In this document: positions 28,651 through 37,319 of the stretch, piece after piece | Layout of the letters: every line of letters begins with the position of its first letter | How positions within the stretch are numbered: the stretch's first letter is position 1 | Assembly (NCBI GenBank): GCA_963770545.1 | Contig: CAVYQF010000045.1 | Location: forward strand, 1-64,000 | Reading direction: 5' to 3' | Source: RYN-230 sp963770545 | GTDB taxonomy: Bacteria; Actinomycetota; Actinomycetes; Streptosporangiales; Streptosporangiaceae | DNA: 64,000 bases | The notes under the pieces: model-generated | Told to the model about the DNA's origin: nothing | The model's database searches: none | The model's input: only the letters and a program-made list of their open reading frames with translations | Translations under genes and position numbers: made by a program

Positions 28651-28702
28651 CGGGAGGCCACCGGGACCCGCCGCGCTGCCGCGGCGAGCCGGTGGCCTCC
28701 CG
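28651..28702 (-). terminator. Hairpin terminator after glnA
   Basis: A 14-base perfect inverted repeat (28651-28664 against 28689-28702, arm CGGGAGGCCACCGG) encloses a 24-base GC-rich loop that can fold further. It starts 31 bases past the glnA stop and ends transcription before the EEP gene. Confidence 0.75.
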
Positions 28703-28733
28703 GTTGAGCTGCTACCAGTCAGGCATCCCGTGC

Positions 28734-30161
28734 TCAGACGTCGTAGTACATCGCGAACTCGTGTGGCGACGGGCGCAGCCGCACCGGGTCGAGCTCGTTG
28801 GTCCGCTTGTACTCGATCCAGGTCTCGATGAGATCCGGGGTGAACACGCCGCCCTCGAGCAGGTAGTCGTGGTCTTCCTCCAGCGTGTTGAGCACGGTCT
28901 CCAGCGAGCCAGGAACCTGCGGGATGGCGGCCGCCTCGTCCGGCGGCAGCTCGTACAGGTCCTTGTCCACCGGCTCGTGCGGCTCGATCTTGTTCTTGAT
29001 GCCGTCGATGCCGGCCATCAGCATGGCGGAGAACGCCAGGTACGGGTTGGCCGACGGGTCAGGCACCCGGAACTCCAGGCGCTTGGCCTTGGGGTTCGAG
29101 CCGGTGATCGGGATACGCACGCAGGCCGACCGGTTGCGCTGGGAGTAGACCAGGTTGACCGGCGCCTCGTAGCCGGGCACCAGGCGGTGGTAGGAGTTCA
29201 CCGTCGGGTTGGTGAACGCGAGCAGCGAGGGTGCGTGCTTGAGCAGGCCGCCCACGTAGTACCGGCCGGTGTCGGACAGGCCCGCGTAACCAACCTCGTC
29301 GTAGAAGAGCGGAGCGCCGTCCTTCCAGATGCTCTGGTGGCAGTGCATGCCGGAGCCGTTGTCACCGAAGATCGGCTTGGGCATGAACGTGGCGGTCTTG
29401 CCCGCCGCCCGGGCGACGCTCTTCACCACGTACTTGTAGAGCATCAGGTTGTCGGCCTGCTTGAGCAGCGGACCGAACAGGATGTCGATCTCGGCCTGGC
29501 CCGCGGTGCCGACCTCGTGGTGCTGCATCTCCACCGTGATGCCGACCTCGATCAGCTTGCGGACCATCTCCGACCGCAGGTCGGTGTAGTGGTCGACGGG
29601 CGGGACCGGGAAGTAGCCGCCCTTGTACGGGGGCTTCGAGCCGAGGTTCCCGCCTTCTTCCTCGCGCCCCGTGTTCCAGGCGCCCTCCACCGAGTCGATG
29701 TAGTAGTAGCCCGCGTTGGCCCCGGTGTCGTAGCGCACCGAGTCGAAGATGTAGAACTCGGCCTCCGGCCCGAAGAACGCGGTATCCCCGATCCCGGTGC
29801 CCGTCAGGTACGTCTCGGCCTTGCGGGCGATGTTCCGCGGGTCACGGGTGTACGGCTCGCCGGTCAGCGGGTCGTGCACGAAGAAGGTCAGGTTCAAGGT
29901 CGGGTGCTGGCGGAACGGGTCCATCACGGCGGTCGTCGGGTCGGGCATGAGGAGCATGTCCGACTCGTGGATCTGCTGGAACCCTCGGATCGAGGAGCCG
30001 TCGAACATGCGGCCCTCGGTGAAGACCTTGTCGTCGAACGTCTCCGTCGGGACCGTGAAGTGCTGGACGGTCCCCAGCAGGTCAGAAAATCTGACATCGA
30101 CGAACTCGACCTTGGTATCGCCGATGAACTTCAGTACCTCGTCGGCGTTGTTGAACATCAA
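28734..30161 (-). CDS. glnA: Glutamine synthetase type I
   Basis: The 475-residue enzyme makes glutamine from glutamate, ammonia and ATP. Visible family landmarks are DPTTAVMDPFRQHPTLN, the metal-site region FFGPEAEFYIFD, and VEMQHHEVGTAGQ. NGSGMHCHQSIWKDG (latch and ATP contacts) and the adenylylation loop DKDLYELPPDE, with its Tyr at about residue 403, follow. The Tyr and length fit the GlnA-I-beta type controlled by GlnE adenylylation. Upstream lies a full GlnR operator, so transcription should respond to nitrogen status. In Streptomyces the same order glnA / RDD / DUF4191 / lipA is known, supporting orthology. Confidence 0.97.
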   Translation of the reverse strand: MMFNNADEVLKFIGDTKVEFVDVRFSDLLGTVQHFTVPTETFDDKVFTEGRMFDGSSIRGFQQIHESDMLLMPDPTTAVMDPFRQHPTLNLTFFVHDPLTGEPYTRDPRNIARKAETYLTGTGIGDTAFFGPEAEFYIFDSVRYDTGANAGYYYIDSVEGAWNTGREEEGGNLGSKPPYKGGYFPVPPVDHYTDLRSEMVRKLIEVGITVEMQHHEVGTAGQAEIDILFGPLLKQADNLMLYKYVVKSVARAAGKTATFMPKPIFGDNGSGMHCHQSIWKDGAPLFYDEVGYAGLSDTGRYYVGGLLKHAPSLLAFTNPTVNSYHRLVPGYEAPVNLVYSQRNRSACVRIPITGSNPKAKRLEFRVPDPSANPYLAFSAMLMAGIDGIKNKIEPHEPVDKDLYELPPDEAAAIPQVPGSLETVLNTLEEDHDYLLEGGVFTPDLIETWIEYKRTNELDPVRLRPSPHEFAMYYDV

Positions 30162-30312
30162 CCCTCCCTGAACGGAGTTGGCACCGCGTTAGCTGGCACG
30201 TGTTGCCTCCCTGGCTGCCGCGGCTGAAGGCCGCGCAATGACGGCCACGCAGAAGCTGGCCGCTCGGGGGGTCTGCCTGCGGCAGGAACGTATGGGACAT
30301 TAGCTCCCGGCG

Positions 30313-30350
30313 ATTTCCCGGCCGTGTCTCTAGTGTTTCACACGTGTTAC
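30313..30350 (-). promoter_or_regulatory. GlnR operator upstream of glnA
   Basis: Read on the minus strand the site is GTAAC-n6-GAAAC-n6-GACAC-n6-GAAAT. This matches the actinobacterial GlnR consensus gTnAc-n6-GaAAc-n6-GtnAC-n6-GAAAc, with all four boxes in exact 6-base spacing. It lies about 152-189 bases upstream of the glnA start codon, in the divergent gap with the RDD gene, so GlnR could influence both. Confidence 0.85.
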
Positions 30351-30451
30351 GCCTTACCCTCCGTGACGCCCATCCGCAGGCAGAACCGCCCGCGTGGCCG
30401 GCGATCGGGCTCGATGCCGACGCCAGGCCGGGGCGCGGGTACCGTGAGGGG

Positions 30452-30883
30452 GTGACGGAACGACGCTGGGCCGGGCTGCTGCCGACGCGGGACTCCGGGG
30501 GGCAGGCGAAGTACCCGGGAGAGAAATTCGGGCTTCCCCAGGACGGGCCCCGGTCGGTCGCGAGCATGGGGCGCCGCCTGCTCGCCCTCCTGATCGACTG
30601 GCTGGCGAGCACCGGCGTGGCGCTGGCGCTCTTCCACTCGGCGGGCTGGACCCTGGCCGTCTTCTCCGTGGAGGTCTGGCTGCTCACCGCGCTGACCGGG
30701 TTCACCCTGGGGAAGCGGATACTGGGCATCCGGGTGGCCCGGCTGGACGGCAGGCCGGTGGGGTTCGGGTGGGCTCTCGTCCGCACCATCCTGCTGATCA
30801 CCGTGATCCCGCCGCTGGTCACCGACCGGGACCTGCGCGGGCTGCACGACCGGGCGGCCAACACGATCGTGATCCGCAGCTAG
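30452..30883 (+). CDS. RDD family membrane protein
   Basis: RDD-domain protein of 143 residues from the GTG at 30452. SMGRRLLALLIDWLAST opens the first helix, GFTLGKRILGIRVARLDG is the RDD core, and LRGLHDRAANTIVIRS closes it. A longer frame reaches back to a GTG at 30344, but that start would sit inside the GlnR operator, so I prefer the shorter form; GAGGG is very close to this GTG. The function of RDD proteins is unresolved (transport has been proposed). The TAG stop is part of the CTAG target of the adjacent insertion sequence. Confidence 0.75.
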   Translation: MTERRWAGLLPTRDSGGQAKYPGEKFGLPQDGPRSVASMGRRLLALLIDWLASTGVALALFHSAGWTLAVFSVEVWLLTALTGFTLGKRILGIRVARLDGRPVGFGWALVRTILLITVIPPLVTDRDLRGLHDRAANTIVIRS

Positions 30884-32683
30884 GAGGGCCTGAACAAAGG
30901 GTGATCTGGGGCGGCAAGAGCGCGACAAGGCCGTCTATGCGGCAGTAAGCCAGGCCCTTGCGGGCGGCGACGTGGTCGCTCTTCCGCCTATGGCCAGCCT
31001 GGCAGGCTGGAAGGGGCACCCGCAAGCGGGCCTGGGGTCTGCTGGCCTCCTGATCAGGCCAGTGCCCATGTTCCGTTCTGGCAGGCCAGGCCGCGGGTGA
31101 TGAGGGTGCGCAGGTTGAGGGCGGCGGTGCGGTTCTTCAGCCAGGCGTTGTTGCGGGCGGTGCCGAGGTAGCGGAGTTTGAGGCGGCGCCCGCCGCGGGT
31201 GGCGACCTGGGAGATGACCCGTTCCACGTTGGGCCGGTATTTCTTGTAGTCCTCACGCAGGGCTGGCCGGGCGGCCCAGTCGTGGCGGGCGGCCCGCAGC
31301 AGCGCGTCGCGGGGGTGCAGGACCAGGGCCCGGCCGGTCTTGCTCGCGGTGCACCGGCCGCGCAGCGGGCAGCCGCGGCAGGCCGCGCCGAAGGTCACAT
31401 TCCGGCGGCCGCTGATGGGCCGGGTGAGCCCGGCCGGGCAGGTCACGGTCCCGGCGGCCTCATCGACGGTGAAGTCATCGAGGGTGAACCCGCCCTCGAC
31501 GGCAGGCTTGAGCAGCCGGGGCTTGATCACCGCGGTGTGCCCGGCCTCCTCCAGCGCCGCACGCAGATCGCCGGTGCCGTAGGCCGAGTCGCCGTAAACC
31601 CCGGCGGGTGAGTCCTCGGCGGCCAGCAGCCCCGCCGCGATGGCGGCGTCGCTGTTTTCTTCCCCCGCGGCCTGCGTGAGCTGCTCCCCGGTGATGATCC
31701 CGGTTTCCGGGCACGCGGCGAGGTGGGCGCGGTAGCCGTCGCGGCGGTTCTCCGGCGACTTGCGGGTATGCCGGGCCTCGGGGTCGTTCACCGAGATCAC
31801 CCGGTCCTCAGCGACCTTCCGGGCGATCCTCCACCGGCCATCAGTCCCGTCGCTGCCCTCCGCGGGCTCCACGTCCTGCCCGGCGACCAGCGCCAGCAGG
31901 CCCAGCGCGGAGGCCGCCTGCTCGGCTGGCCCGCCGTCGTCCAGCACGGCGAGCAGCGCATGCGCGTCGTTCACCAGCGCTGAGACCAGCGCGTCCTTGG
32001 CCTGCGGGTCATCCCAGTCGATCTGCGGCTTGCCGGGAGAGCTGTAATCGTGGCCAGTGCACAGTTCCGCGATCTGCCCTGCCGCCCCGGGCACCACCCG
32101 GGCCACCCGGCGGATCGCGGCGATCAGCTGGGTGATCGTGTCCTGGGTCGCCACCGCATCCGCCAGGATCGTCGAATCCACCGCCCGGCGGCGCCGGCCC
32201 TTCAGCACCCCGGTCTGCGCGACCACCCTCGCGACCGCCTCATTGACCCGGTGCGGGCGATCCGAGCGCGCCAGCCGCCGCCGCCAGTACACCAGCGTGG
32301 AGGGATCAAACCCGCCATCATCCAGCGGGAACCCGCACGCCGCCTTCCACCGCAGATCACACCGGGCTGCCTCCGCCGCCTCGGCGTCGGAATAGTCATG
32401 CAGCACCTGCAGCACCAGCACCGACGCCATCACGCTCGCCGGGACCGACGGCCGGCCTTTCCGCGACGGGAACAAGTCCGCGAAATCCTCATCACCGAAC
32501 AGCTCACCACGGTGCGCGGCCAGGAACGCGAACATGCTCCCCGCCGGCACCAGGTGCCCGACCAGCGCGCCAGCATCCAGCAACTGCCGGTCCATCCGCT
32601 CTCTGCCCTGCATAACCCCATCATCCCAGGAGATCGAACACACTGCCGGCAGACACGGCAATCCGGGGCTGCTTTATCAGGTC
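30884..32683. mobile_element. IS1182-family insertion sequence
   Basis: A 1.8-kb element carrying one transposase gene on the minus strand. The proposed ends are flanked on both sides by CTAG (30880-30883 and 32684-32687), consistent with a 4-base target duplication. Terminal inverted repeats are imperfect: GAGGGCCTGAACAAAG at the left and GACCTGATAAAGC read inward from the right. Removing the element and one CTAG restores the palindrome GATCCGC-agcta-GCGGATC between two convergent genes. The transposase frame is intact, so the copy may be active. The left 170 bases are non-coding. Exact ends are inferred, not proven. Confidence 0.75.
31054..32613 (-). CDS. IS1182-family DDE transposase
   Basis: The 519-residue product has the IS1182/IS1478 layout. 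An N-terminal domain (PVPASVMASVLVLQVLHDYSDAEA-type, here beginning GRPSVPASVMA) ends in the helix WKAACGFPLDDGGFDPSTL. The DDE core reads VDSTILADAV (first Asp), YGDSAYGTGD (second Asp) and YRPNVERVISQV (Glu). A cysteine cluster (CRGCPLRGRC) lies before the last motif, as in this family. The start is the ATG at 32613; a Met six codons further is possible. The frame has no interruption. Confidence 0.93.
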   Translation of the reverse strand: MQGRERMDRQLLDAGALVGHLVPAGSMFAFLAAHRGELFGDEDFADLFPSRKGRPSVPASVMASVLVLQVLHDYSDAEAAEAARCDLRWKAACGFPLDDGGFDPSTLVYWRRRLARSDRPHRVNEAVARVVAQTGVLKGRRRRAVDSTILADAVATQDTITQLIAAIRRVARVVPGAAGQIAELCTGHDYSSPGKPQIDWDDPQAKDALVSALVNDAHALLAVLDDGGPAEQAASALGLLALVAGQDVEPAEGSDGTDGRWRIARKVAEDRVISVNDPEARHTRKSPENRRDGYRAHLAACPETGIITGEQLTQAAGEENSDAAIAAGLLAAEDSPAGVYGDSAYGTGDLRAALEEAGHTAVIKPRLLKPAVEGGFTLDDFTVDEAAGTVTCPAGLTRPISGRRNVTFGAACRGCPLRGRCTASKTGRALVLHPRDALLRAARHDWAARPALREDYKKYRPNVERVISQVATRGGRRLKLRYLGTARNNAWLKNRTAALNLRTLITRGLACQNGTWALA

Positions 32684-32712
32684 CTAGCGGATCTGCGGCT
32701 TGCGGAGGCGCG

Positions 32713-33420
32713 CTAGCGGGTCCGGGGCCGGGGCGGCCGGGGCATCCGCCCCGACTTCGGCATCGGCCCCTTCGGGGCCTGCAGGGACTGCGGCAGGGCC
32801 TTGAGCCGGTAGTTGAGCTCGGTCACCTCGGCGCCCTTCAGGTTGCGGGGCAGCCGCATGATCTTGCGCTGCAGCTTGCGGATCGGCACCTGGCCTTCTT
32901 CGTTGCCGACCTGGAAGTCATAGATGGGCGTCTCGTAGGCGACCCGGGAGATCCGCTTCTTCTCCGCCGCGAGCAGGCTGGGCAGCCGGTTCGGTGATCC
33001 CTCGCCGACCAGCACGACCCCGGGCTTGCCGACGGCCCGGTGCACCACATCCATGCTCCGGTTCGCCGACACGGCCGGGGTGACGGTCCAGCCGCCGCGC
33101 ATGCTCTGCAGGATGGCCGCGGCCGCGCCGGGCTGGCCCTCCACCACCGAGTACTGCGCCGACTGGGCGTACCGGCCGAACATCAGCATCGCGGCAGCCA
33201 GGCCAGCCACCACCCCCAGCGGGATCAGCACGCCAGCCAGGCCGGTGAGCAGGCCGACGATCACGAAGACGGCGATGATCCCGACCGCGGTCAGCGCGAT
33301 GATCGGGAGTGCCCTGGGGTTCTGTTCGCGGATGATCCCCGCGACCATGCGGATCTGCTTGATGCGGCCCGGGGGGACCCCACCCGCGCCGTCTTTCCGG
33401 TTCGCCGTGCTGTTCGCCAT
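32713..33420 (-). CDS. DUF4191 family membrane protein
   Basis: From the ATG at 33420 the product has 235 residues. A basic N-terminus containing RIKQIRMVAGIIREQNPRAL leads into two adjacent helices (about 40-85), and a cytoplasmic domain of about 140 residues ends in a Pro/Arg-rich tail. The opening and size match DUF4191 proteins that sit next to lipA in many actinobacteria; the function is unknown. It lies 17 bases after lipA on the same strand and is probably co-transcribed. Its 3' end faces the RDD gene, now separated by the insertion sequence. Confidence 0.8.
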   Translation of the reverse strand: MANSTANRKDGAGGVPPGRIKQIRMVAGIIREQNPRALPIIALTAVGIIAVFVIVGLLTGLAGVLIPLGVVAGLAAAMLMFGRYAQSAQYSVVEGQPGAAAAILQSMRGGWTVTPAVSANRSMDVVHRAVGKPGVVLVGEGSPNRLPSLLAAEKKRISRVAYETPIYDFQVGNEEGQVPIRKLQRKIMRLPRNLKGAEVTELNYRLKALPQSLQAPKGPMPKSGRMPRPPRPRTR

Positions 33421-33437
33421 GGAGGGCAGGATACGAG

Positions 33438-34394
33438 TCAGCGGGCCTGGTGGGAAACTGCGGCATCCGGCTGGACCCGGCGGGCCATCGCGTCCCGGTA
33501 CAGGCGGCCCGCCCGGTACGACGACCGGACCAGGGGCCCGGACATGACGCCGGAGAATCCCAGCTCCCTGGCCTCGGCGCCCAGCCGCTCGAATTCCTCC
33601 GGCGGCACCCACCGCTCCACCGGATGATGCAGCGGTGATGGCCGCAGGTACTGGGTGATCGTTAGCAATTCACAGCCGGCCGCGCGCAGGTCCGCCATGG
33701 CCTGGGTGATCTCGTGGCGTTCCTCGCCGAGGCCGAGGATCAGGTTGGACTTGGTGACCAGCCCGGCTTCCCGGGCCAGCGTGATGACCTGCAGCGACCG
33801 CTCGTAACGGAAGCCGGGCCTGATCCGCTTGAAGATCCTCGGCACGGTCTCGATGTTGTGCGCCAGCACTTCCGGCCGGGCCCCGAACACCTCGGCCAGC
33901 CGGTCACCGGCCGCGTTGAAGTCGGGGATCAGCAGTTCGACCCCGCAGCCGGGCACCGTGTCGTGGATCTCGCGGGCGGTCTGCGCGTACAGCCACGCGC
34001 CGCCGTCTGCCAGGTCGTCCCGGGCCACCCCGGTCACGGTGGCGTAGCGCAGCCCCATGGTGGCGACCGACTCCGCGACCCGGCGCGGCTCGTCGGTGTC
34101 CAGCGGCTGCGGCTTGCCCGTCGCGATCTGGCAGAAGTCGCAGCGCCTGGTGCACTGGTCACCACCGATGAGGAAGGTGGCCTCGCGGTCTTCCCAGCAT
34201 TCGAAGATGTTCGGGCAGCCGGCCTCCTCACACACAGTGTGCAGGCCTTCCCGGCTGACCAGGCTCTTCAGCGCCGTGTATTCCGGCCCGGTCCGCAGCC
34301 GGGTCTTGATCCACGGCGGCTTTCTCTCGATGGGGGTCTGGCTGTTGCGTGCTTCCAGGCGGAGCAGCCTGCGTCCCTCGGGTGCGAGTACCAC
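33438..34394 (-). CDS. lipA: Lipoyl synthase
   Basis: The 318-residue radical-SAM enzyme inserts two sulfurs into protein-bound octanoyl groups. Both iron-sulfur motifs are present: CEEAGCPNIFEC (auxiliary cluster, Cx4Cx5C) and CTRRCDFC (radical-SAM Cx3Cx2C). The C-terminal SSYRA region supplies the Ser ligand. I chose the GTG at 34394, where homology to other LipA begins (VVLAPEGRRLLRLEARN). It lies 4 bases after the stop of the MFS gene, so translation is coupled to it. LipB is encoded nearby, and the lipoylated E2 (sucB) further along. Confidence 0.95.
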   Translation of the reverse strand: MVLAPEGRRLLRLEARNSQTPIERKPPWIKTRLRTGPEYTALKSLVSREGLHTVCEEAGCPNIFECWEDREATFLIGGDQCTRRCDFCQIATGKPQPLDTDEPRRVAESVATMGLRYATVTGVARDDLADGGAWLYAQTAREIHDTVPGCGVELLIPDFNAAGDRLAEVFGARPEVLAHNIETVPRIFKRIRPGFRYERSLQVITLAREAGLVTKSNLILGLGEERHEITQAMADLRAAGCELLTITQYLRPSPLHHPVERWVPPEEFERLGAEARELGFSGVMSGPLVRSSYRAGRLYRDAMARRVQPDAAVSHQAR

Positions 34395-34398
34395 CCTC

Positions 34399-35790
34399 TC
34401 AGGGTACGTCCCGGGCCGGGGCGTCCGTGCGCCGCAGGCGCGCATACCGGGCCCAGCCCAGCGCGCCGGCGACGATTCCGCCGGTGCCCGCGATGACCAG
34501 GACCACGCGCGGGTTGAGCGGGGCGAGCAGGCCGCCGGCCGCGGCCATGCCCACCGACGCCGCGCCGAATAGCACCCCGGAATAGAGAGCGAAAACCCGC
34601 CCCGAGATGGCCCCGGGAACGCGGTGGTTCAGGAAACTGCGGGTCGCCACGACCTCGACGCCGTTGGCCAGGCCGCCGATCCCGTAGCAGGCCGCGGCCT
34701 GCCAGAGTGTGACGGCACCGCCGGCCAGCGCGACCCCGGTGCCCGCGATGACCGTGCCGGCCAGGGTGGCCACGGCCAGGCGGCGGCGGCGCACGAAGCC
34801 GCCCAGCAGCGTGCCGCCGAGCATGCCCGCGGTCCAGGCGGCGACCAGCACCGAGTAGCCGGAGGCGCCCGCCCTGAGCACTCCCTCAGCGAAGGCCACC
34901 TCGGCCACGCTGGCCATGTTGCCGAAAGCCACCATCACTGCGACCACGAGCACCAGCAGCCCGGCCTCACGGTCGGCGCGCAGGAAACGCAGCCCAGCGC
35001 TGAGCTGCCGGCCAACCGACTCGCCCCGGGTGTCCGCGGGCGCCGTCGCGCCGGCCAGGCCTGCGGGCCCGGCGGCCAGCGGGAGGAGGCGCAGGCCGAT
35101 CGCGCCCAGGCCGTACACCACGGCGACCGCCCCCAGCGCCAGGCCGGTGCCGCCGGCCGCGGTGAGCACCCCGGCCAGCAGCGGGCCGACGGTGAACCCG
35201 CCCCAGGTCGCGGCCTGCAGGTACCCGTTGGCCCGGGTCACCCCAGCCCGGCCGGCCAGTTGCGGGACGATGGTGCTCAGGCCCGGCTGCAGCACGGCCG
35301 CGCACACGCCGAAGCCGAGGGACAGCCAAAGGATGGCCCCGGTGCCGGTGAGCCGGGTCAGCAGCAGGGCCACCGCGGTCTCCGCGGCGGCCGCCGCGAC
35401 CAGGACGGGCCGGGGGGACAGGCGGTCGAGCAGCATGCCCGCCACCGGCGCCAGGGCCGTGATCGGCACCGTCACCGCGAGAAAGACCGCGGCCACCGCC
35501 CACGAGGCGTGCGAGGTCTGGTACACCCGGCTGGCCAGGGCGACCATGGCCAGTCCGTCCCCGGCTGAGATCAGGACCTGCAAGACGATCGCGAGGCTCA
35601 GCGCGTGGCGTGGGGAGGCTCGGTCCGGCTGGCCCGGCGTTCCTGTCTCCGCCCGGCCAGGCTCCGCCAGACCGTGCCCAGCCGGATGGTGCCCAGCCGG
35701 ACCAGGCCCGGCCAGGCCAGACCCGTCCGCGGGCGGCGTGGTCAGCTCAGCAGAGGACGCGGTCGCGTCAGCGACCTGCGGGAGGGACAC
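34399..35790 (-). CDS. MFS transporter, exporter-like
   Basis: It starts at GTG with AGGAG six bases upstream. The 463-residue protein has a Pro/Gly-rich N-terminal extension of about 60 residues and then 12 helices. The loop after helix 2 (GMLLDRLSPRPVL) is the MFS motif A equivalent. Overall it resembles EntS/MFS-3 type drug or siderophore exporters, although the substrate is unknown. Its stop lies 4 bases before lipA, an unusual pairing that makes lipA expression depend on this transcript. Divergent from hisS. Confidence 0.82.
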   Translation of the reverse strand: MSLPQVADATASSAELTTPPADGSGLAGPGPAGHHPAGHGLAEPGRAETGTPGQPDRASPRHALSLAIVLQVLISAGDGLAMVALASRVYQTSHASWAVAAVFLAVTVPITALAPVAGMLLDRLSPRPVLVAAAAAETAVALLLTRLTGTGAILWLSLGFGVCAAVLQPGLSTIVPQLAGRAGVTRANGYLQAATWGGFTVGPLLAGVLTAAGGTGLALGAVAVVYGLGAIGLRLLPLAAGPAGLAGATAPADTRGESVGRQLSAGLRFLRADREAGLLVLVVAVMVAFGNMASVAEVAFAEGVLRAGASGYSVLVAAWTAGMLGGTLLGGFVRRRRLAVATLAGTVIAGTGVALAGGAVTLWQAAACYGIGGLANGVEVVATRSFLNHRVPGAISGRVFALYSGVLFGAASVGMAAAGGLLAPLNPRVVLVIAGTGGIVAGALGWARYARLRRTDAPARDVP

Positions 35791-35996
35791 GGAAGACTCC
35801 TAGGACGAGGGCTGGCTACGGCTCGGGGCGCTGATAGCGGGGGCCGCTGGTCCTAGTACACGCCGTCAATCGTATCAGGACGTCCCCGGTGGCCTGGATA
35901 TTTAACGCGGCGGCCAGGCTGGCCGGAGCGGGGCGAGGGCCCGGCTCCTGGCTATTCGATGTGACGAGAGGTGCCCTCGTCGGGGACCATGGACGC

Positions 35997-37319
35997 ATGC
36001 CAACGCAGTTCGATCCCCCGTCGGGGACACGTGACTTTCTGGCCGCGGAGGTCGAGGCGCGCGAGCGCGCCTTCGCGGTGATCCGCTCGGTGTTCTCACG
36101 GTACGGCTTCGAGCCGCTGCAGACACCGGCCTTCGAGCGCCTCGACGTGCTGCTGGGCAAGTACGGGGAAGAGGGCGACAAGCTCATTTTCAAGATCCTC
36201 CGCCGTGGGGAGCACGAGGCCTCCGGTGAGGCGGACCTGGCGTTGCGCTACGACATGACGGTGCCGCTGGCCAGGGTGGCCTCCGCGTACGGAAGCCAGC
36301 TGCCCACGCCGTACAAGCGTTACGCGATGGGCCCGGTGTGGCGGGCGGACCGGCCTGGGCGGGGCCGCTTCCGCGAGTTCGTGCAGTGCGACCTGGACAC
36401 TCTGGGCACGACGTCGGTGCTGGCCGACGCGGAAGTGATTTGCGCGGTGCACGACACGCTGGCCGAGCTGGGCGTCCCGGACTTCCGGTTCCTGCTCAAC
36501 TCGCGGCACGTGCTGGCCGGCCTGCTGGAGGCCTTCGGCGTGCCTGGCGAACTCGGCCCGGGCGTGCTGATCACCCTGGACAAGCTGGACAAGATGTCAG
36601 CCGCGGACGTGGCCGCCGAGCTGACCGGGCGGGGTCTCACCGCCGGCGCCGCCGCGGATCTGGTCGCCGCGATGACCGCCCCGGATGCGGAGGAACGGAT
36701 CCGGGCCGCGCTCAAGCCCAGCGACGAGGGCTCGGCCGGGCTGGACGAGGTGGACGAGGTGCTGTCCCTGGTCACGGCGCAGATCCCGGGCGAGCGCATC
36801 GCGTTCACCCCGCGCCTGGTCCGCGGCCTGAGCTACTACACCGGCCCGATCTGGGAGGTCGTGGCGGACGGGGTGCCCGGGTCCATTTCCTCGGGCGGCC
36901 GCTACGACCACCTGATCGAAGAGCTGGGCGGCCCGGACGTGCCGGGCACCGGCGGCTCGCTGGGTATCGAGCGGATCCTCCTGCTGCTGCCGGACGGCGG
37001 CCCAGCGGGGCGCGCGGGGCGGCTGGATGTGGCCGTGACCGTCCTGGGCCGGGAGTTCGAGACCCGGAGCTTCTCGCTGGCCGCGGCGGCGCGCCAGGCC
37101 GGGCTGCGGGCCAGCGTCTACATGGGCTCGTCGGGGAAGCTGGGCCGCCAGCTCAAGTGGGCCAGCGACCAGGGCGCCCGCTGGACGCTCATCTACGGCC
37201 GTCACGAGGAAGAAGCCGCCGCGGTCACCGTGCGGGACATGGACAGTGGCGAGCAGGCCGCGGTGCCGGTGGCAGAGCTGACGGGATACCTGGCCCAGCA
37301 GGCCGCCGCGGCGCGCTAA
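35997..37319 (+). CDS. hisS: Histidyl-tRNA synthetase, eukaryote/archaea-like type
   Basis: Class II synthetase of 440 residues from the ATG at 35997. Motif 1 lies near FERLDVLLGKYG. Motif 2 is RGRFREFVQCDLDTLG, the histidine site is LVRGLSYYTGPIWEV followed by SSGGRYDHLIEELGG, and motif 3 is GSLGIERILLLL. A C-terminal anticodon-binding domain (LDVAVTVLGREFE onward) completes it. The motif 2 form REFxQCDxDxxG is that of eukaryotic and archaeal HisRS, not the usual bacterial YRQFHQ form. It charges tRNA-His. The 3' end overlaps the lipB stop by 4 bases, tail to tail. The 206 bases upstream show no T-box or other leader. Confidence 0.9.
   Translation: MPTQFDPPSGTRDFLAAEVEARERAFAVIRSVFSRYGFEPLQTPAFERLDVLLGKYGEEGDKLIFKILRRGEHEASGEADLALRYDMTVPLARVASAYGSQLPTPYKRYAMGPVWRADRPGRGRFREFVQCDLDTLGTTSVLADAEVICAVHDTLAELGVPDFRFLLNSRHVLAGLLEAFGVPGELGPGVLITLDKLDKMSAADVAAELTGRGLTAGAAADLVAAMTAPDAEERIRAALKPSDEGSAGLDEVDEVLSLVTAQIPGERIAFTPRLVRGLSYYTGPIWEVVADGVPGSISSGGRYDHLIEELGGPDVPGTGGSLGIERILLLLPDGGPAGRAGRLDVAVTVLGREFETRSFSLAAAARQAGLRASVYMGSSGKLGRQLKWASDQGARWTLIYGRHEEEAAAVTVRDMDSGEQAAVPVAELTGYLAQQAAAAR

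Noticed and set aside
30344..30451. Longer N-terminus for the RDD protein from a GTG at 30344
   Set aside because: It would start inside the GlnR operator and encode a Pro-rich stretch not expected in the family; the GTG at 30452 fits better.
35791..35996. T-box or attenuator upstream of hisS
   Set aside because: No T-box sequence, specifier loop or terminator is visible in the 206-base gap.
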